Below, in pieces: positions 61,528 to 64,000 of a DNA stretch of 64,000 nt. The stretch comes from Dehalococcoidia bacterium (GTDB lineage Bacteria > Chloroflexota > Dehalococcoidia > Bin125). The number at the start of each line of letters is the position of its first letter. Positions within the stretch are counted from its first letter, which is position 1. Under the pieces are notes generated by a model. It ran no database searches and was not told the DNA's origin. It was given only the letters and a program-made list of their open reading frames with translations. Location of the stretch: NCBI GenBank assembly GCA_022825265.1, contig JAJDXE010000004.1, positions 396,341 to 460,340 on the forward strand. Direction: 5' to 3'. A program made the translations under genes and the position numbers.

Positions 61528-62544
61528 GTGTCGATCATTCCTCAGACGCTCCGCGAGCGGCCGCGCCCCGACATCGAGCGCGTGGCGACGGTCTTCGTAC
61601 TCGCCTGGGCAATCGCGTTCATGCTCTGGCAGGGCGCTGGATTCACGGTCACATTGACGACGGTCTTTGCGATCTGGGCGATTCTCGCCGTCAGTCTCAA
61701 CCTCGTCGTCGGATTCACCGGTCTGCTCTCGGTCGGCCACATCGGGTTCTTTGGGATCGGCGCCTACACCATGGCGATCCTCGCCTCCGACGCCTCCTAC
61801 GACCAGTTGCGCACCGAGTCGATTCCAACTCCAGGTTGGCCGTTTTTCGCTGCGCTGCCAATCTGCATCGCGCTGACCGGGCTGGTGGCGCTGGGCGTCG
61901 GGATTGTCTTCAACCGCTTCCGCGACGACATCTTCGTGCTCGTCTCGTTCGGATTCGCGATCATCGCCTTCAGCTTCTTCCTCAACCTCCGTGAGATCAC
62001 GCGCGGCGCATTCGGCATCCATGAGATCCCGCGACCGGCGTTCGGGAACTGGGTGCTCAACGGCGAGGTCGAATTCCTCGTCTTCGCCCTGGTCTGTCTG
62101 GCGTTAGTCGTGTTGGTCTGTTGGCTGATCGTGACCTCCTCCTTTGGACGGGTGCTCACCGCGATCCGCGAGGATGAAGAGGCGATTGCCGTGTTCGGCT
62201 ACCAGGCCACGCACTACAAGTTGGCGGTCTGGGTGCTCTCGGCGATGATGGCCGGGCTGGCTGGGGCGCTGTTCGCGAGCTGGACCAGTTTCATTGACCC
62301 CAACTCGTTCATCCTGCTCGAGTCGATGCTGTTGATCGCGATCGTCATCCTGGGCGGCCTGGCCACGATCTGGGGTTCGCTGCTCGGTGCGATGGCGTTT
62401 GTGCTGCTGGAGGAGGGGATGCGGTTTCTCCCCTTCTTGCCGCCCGAGTTCGTCGGACAGGCGAGGCAGGTCGTGCTCGGCGTACTGTTGGTCCTACTGA
62501 TGCTGTTCCGACCTCAGGGTCTGGTCGGGAGGTACAAGCTATGA
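61528..62544 (+). CDS. livM: LivM-like permease
   Basis: The 338-residue permease has landmarks SLNLVVGFTGLLSVGHIGFF, ILASDASYDQL, WLIVTSSFGRVLTAIREDEE and ESMLLIAIVILGGLATIWGS. It is the second membrane partner of the importer. The GTG at 61528 has AGGAGG seven bases upstream, right after the livH stop. Its stop overlaps the livG ATG. Confidence 0.93.
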   Translation: MSIIPQTLRERPRPDIERVATVFVLAWAIAFMLWQGAGFTVTLTTVFAIWAILAVSLNLVVGFTGLLSVGHIGFFGIGAYTMAILASDASYDQLRTESIPTPGWPFFAALPICIALTGLVALGVGIVFNRFRDDIFVLVSFGFAIIAFSFFLNLREITRGAFGIHEIPRPAFGNWVLNGEVEFLVFALVCLALVVLVCWLIVTSSFGRVLTAIREDEEAIAVFGYQATHYKLAVWVLSAMMAGLAGALFASWTSFIDPNSFILLESMLLIAIVILGGLATIWGSLLGAMAFVLLEEGMRFLPFLPPEFVGQARQVVLGVLLVLLMLFRPQGLVGRYKL

Positions 62545-63287
62545 TCGATTCCGCCGGAGTCGTCATCCACACCATCGACCTGTCCAAGCACTTCGACGCC
62601 GTGCGTGCGGTCGATGAGTTGACCGTATCTATTCCGAAGACGGGAATCACGAGCATCGTTGGACCGAACGGATCGGGGAAGTCGACGTTCGTCAACCTGC
62701 TCAGTGGCACGCTGCCGATGGATGGCGGGATCGTCATCATTGACGGAGTCGGTCTGCGAGTCGTCAAGGCGCATGACTCGCCTGATCACGGCGTCACGCG
62801 AACCTTTCAGGAGGTGCGCCTGTTCGACCAGATTTCAGCCTGGGACAACATCATGGTCGTGCTGACCGAGCGGCGCTTGATTCATTCGCTCTTCGAACGC
62901 GCCCGGCCCAGCCATCGTGAGCGGGCGGAGCGCATCCTTAAGGAAGTCGGCATGTGGGAGAAGCGCGACGCGATGGCCGGCGAGCTGTCCTACGGACAGC
63001 GCAAGTTGCTTGAGATCGGTCGGGCGATGGCGATGGACGCACAGACCTACCTGTTCGACGAGCCGTTCGCCGGGCTCTTTCCGCAGATGCTGGAGCGCGT
63101 CAAGGAGATCGTGATCAGGATGCGCGACGAGGGCCACACGTTGATCTTCATCTCGCACAACATGGACATCGTGCGCGAACTGCCGGACCACCTGATCGTG
63201 CTCGACAGCGGCAAGCTCTTGACGCAGGGCGAGGTACACGACGTGCTCAGTCGAGCAGAAGTGATCGAGGCGTACCTGGGTGAGTGA
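62541..63287 (+). CDS. livG: LivG-like ABC ATPase
   Basis: The 248-residue ATPase has Walker A GPNGSGKSTF, the Q-loop VTRTFQEVRLF, the signature ELSYGQRKLLEIGRAM and Walker B TYLFDEPFAGLFP, with the H-loop FISHNMDIV. It energises import together with LivF. The ATG overlaps the livM stop (ATGA). Confidence 0.94.
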   Translation: MIDSAGVVIHTIDLSKHFDAVRAVDELTVSIPKTGITSIVGPNGSGKSTFVNLLSGTLPMDGGIVIIDGVGLRVVKAHDSPDHGVTRTFQEVRLFDQISAWDNIMVVLTERRLIHSLFERARPSHRERAERILKEVGMWEKRDAMAGELSYGQRKLLEIGRAMAMDAQTYLFDEPFAGLFPQMLERVKEIVIRMRDEGHTLIFISHNMDIVRELPDHLIVLDSGKLLTQGEVHDVLSRAEVIEAYLGE

Positions 63288-64000
63288 ACCAGCAATGACT
63301 ACCGCGACCGAAGTCTCGTTGGCGCTCACCGACATCGCCGTCCATTACGGAGCGGTGCGGGCGCTGGACGGCGTGTCGCTGGGCATCCGAGAGGGTGAGG
63401 CCGTCGCCGTGATGGGTCCGAACGGCGCCGGCAAGTCCACCGTACTCAAGGCGATCATGGGCCTTGCGCCGGTCGTCGCCGGCGAGGTCTATTGGCGAGG
63501 CCATCGACTGGAGACTGCCACGCACGAGATCGTCAAAGAGGGCATTTGCTTCGTGCCCCAGGGCCGGCGCGTGTTCACCCATCTCTCGATCGAGGAGAAC
63601 CTGGAGATGGGCTGCCTCTACCTCGGCGACGAGGATGAGAAGCGGCGACGTCTCCACTCGGTGATGGAGCTGTTTCCGATGCTGCGCGAGAAGCGTCGCG
63701 ATATGGCCAGCCAGATGTCGGGCGGTCAACAGCAGATGCTGGCGATTGGCCGAGGACTGATGGGCGCTCCTGACCTGCTGCTGCTGGACGAACCGACGCT
63801 GGGGCTGGCGCCGATCGTGGTCAGCGAGGTCTTTCAGAAGGTTCGCGAGATCAGCGACCGGCTCGACACCACGATCATGATCGTGGAACACAACATCAAG
63901 GGCGTGCTCGACATCGTGGACCGGGCCTACGTGCTCGACAAGGGCATGGTGGTACACGAAGGCACGCCTGAGTCAATCCGCGAGAGCAACATCCTGACCG
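63280..64000 (+). CDS. livF: LivF-like ABC ATPase, cut by the right edge
   Basis: This second ATPase of the importer has Walker A GPNGAGKSTV, Q-loop CFVPQGRRVF, signature MSGGQQQMLAIGRGLM, Walker B LLLLDEPTLGLAP and H-loop MIVEHNIKG. The frame starts at GTG 63280 (overlapping the livG stop) or ATG 63295 and is still open at base 64000, after about 240 residues, so only the C-terminal end is missing. Confidence 0.92.
   Translation, partial: MSEPAMTTATEVSLALTDIAVHYGAVRALDGVSLGIREGEAVAVMGPNGAGKSTVLKAIMGLAPVVAGEVYWRGHRLETATHEIVKEGICFVPQGRRVFTHLSIEENLEMGCLYLGDEDEKRRRLHSVMELFPMLREKRRDMASQMSGGQQQMLAIGRGLMGAPDLLLLDEPTLGLAPIVVSEVFQKVREISDRLDTTIMIVEHNIKGVLDIVDRAYVLDKGMVVHEGTPESIRESNILT

Overview
The window is about 65% GC and looks like a chromosomal segment of an environmental bacterium. 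Chloroflexota is my best guess, because of the PrgI-type conjugation genes, the F420/LLM-class oxidoreductase, a type I-G (former I-U) CRISPR relic, a lipoprotein serpin and a large branched-chain ABC system. This rests on gene content alone and is not proven. No rRNA or tRNA gene was recognised.

Region 1 (1-24.7 kb) is an integrative/conjugative-element or plasmid-like block. A minus-strand operon (1-9.2 kb) carries a DNA-processing set: a DUF6094-type methyltransferase-like protein, a RadC/JAB protein, two single-stranded DNA-binding proteins, a Cas4-like PD-(D/E)XK nuclease with an Fe-S cluster motif, a Rad52/Rad22-type annealing protein and a short CHC2/TOPRIM primase. Several genes of this operon are preceded by intergenic multi-hairpin modules, and the central stem shows compensatory changes between copies. 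A second block (10-15.5 kb) holds DNA-binding and membrane genes, a TauE/SafE transporter, an 11-bp iteron array and a replication-relaxation-type gene. The plus-strand operon at 15.6-24.7 kb encodes a type IV secretion machine: TrbL/VirB6-like channel, pilin-like proteins, PrgI-domain protein, VirB4 ATPase and a coupling-type ATPase. No integrase is visible, so the element probably continues to the left.

Region 2 (24.7-50.4 kb) is a defence and decay island of mixed, often lower GC. It contains a truncated IS5-type transposase, a DUF5677-like gene, and a type I restriction-modification locus (extra half-size S, M, DUF4160/DUF2442 pair, full S, DUF2971, R, YgjP-type metalloprotease) that starts from a near-consensus and apparently leaderless promoter. 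After two broken transposases comes an unrecognised overlapping gene pair (38.9-40.3 kb, the second protein ending in a SEC-C-like motif), then an IS1182-like element with an in-frame stop and a single-chain GmrSD-like restriction protein. A decayed type I-G CRISPR-Cas locus follows (csb2 fragment, cas3 HD fragment, Cas3-extension-type gene, cas4-cas1 N-terminus, two repeat-like units). A minus-strand serpin operon lies between the csb2 and cas3 fragments.

Region 3 (50.4-64 kb) is ordinary metabolic sequence: N,N-dimethylformamidase large and small subunits, an LLM-class oxidoreductase, an SCP2-type thiolase with its DUF35 partner, a proline dehydrogenase, an enolase-superfamily enzyme, and a LivK-H-M-G-F type importer whose LivH is unusually long. 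The last gene runs off the right edge. The region looks like catabolism of amides or amino-acid-like compounds coupled to uptake.
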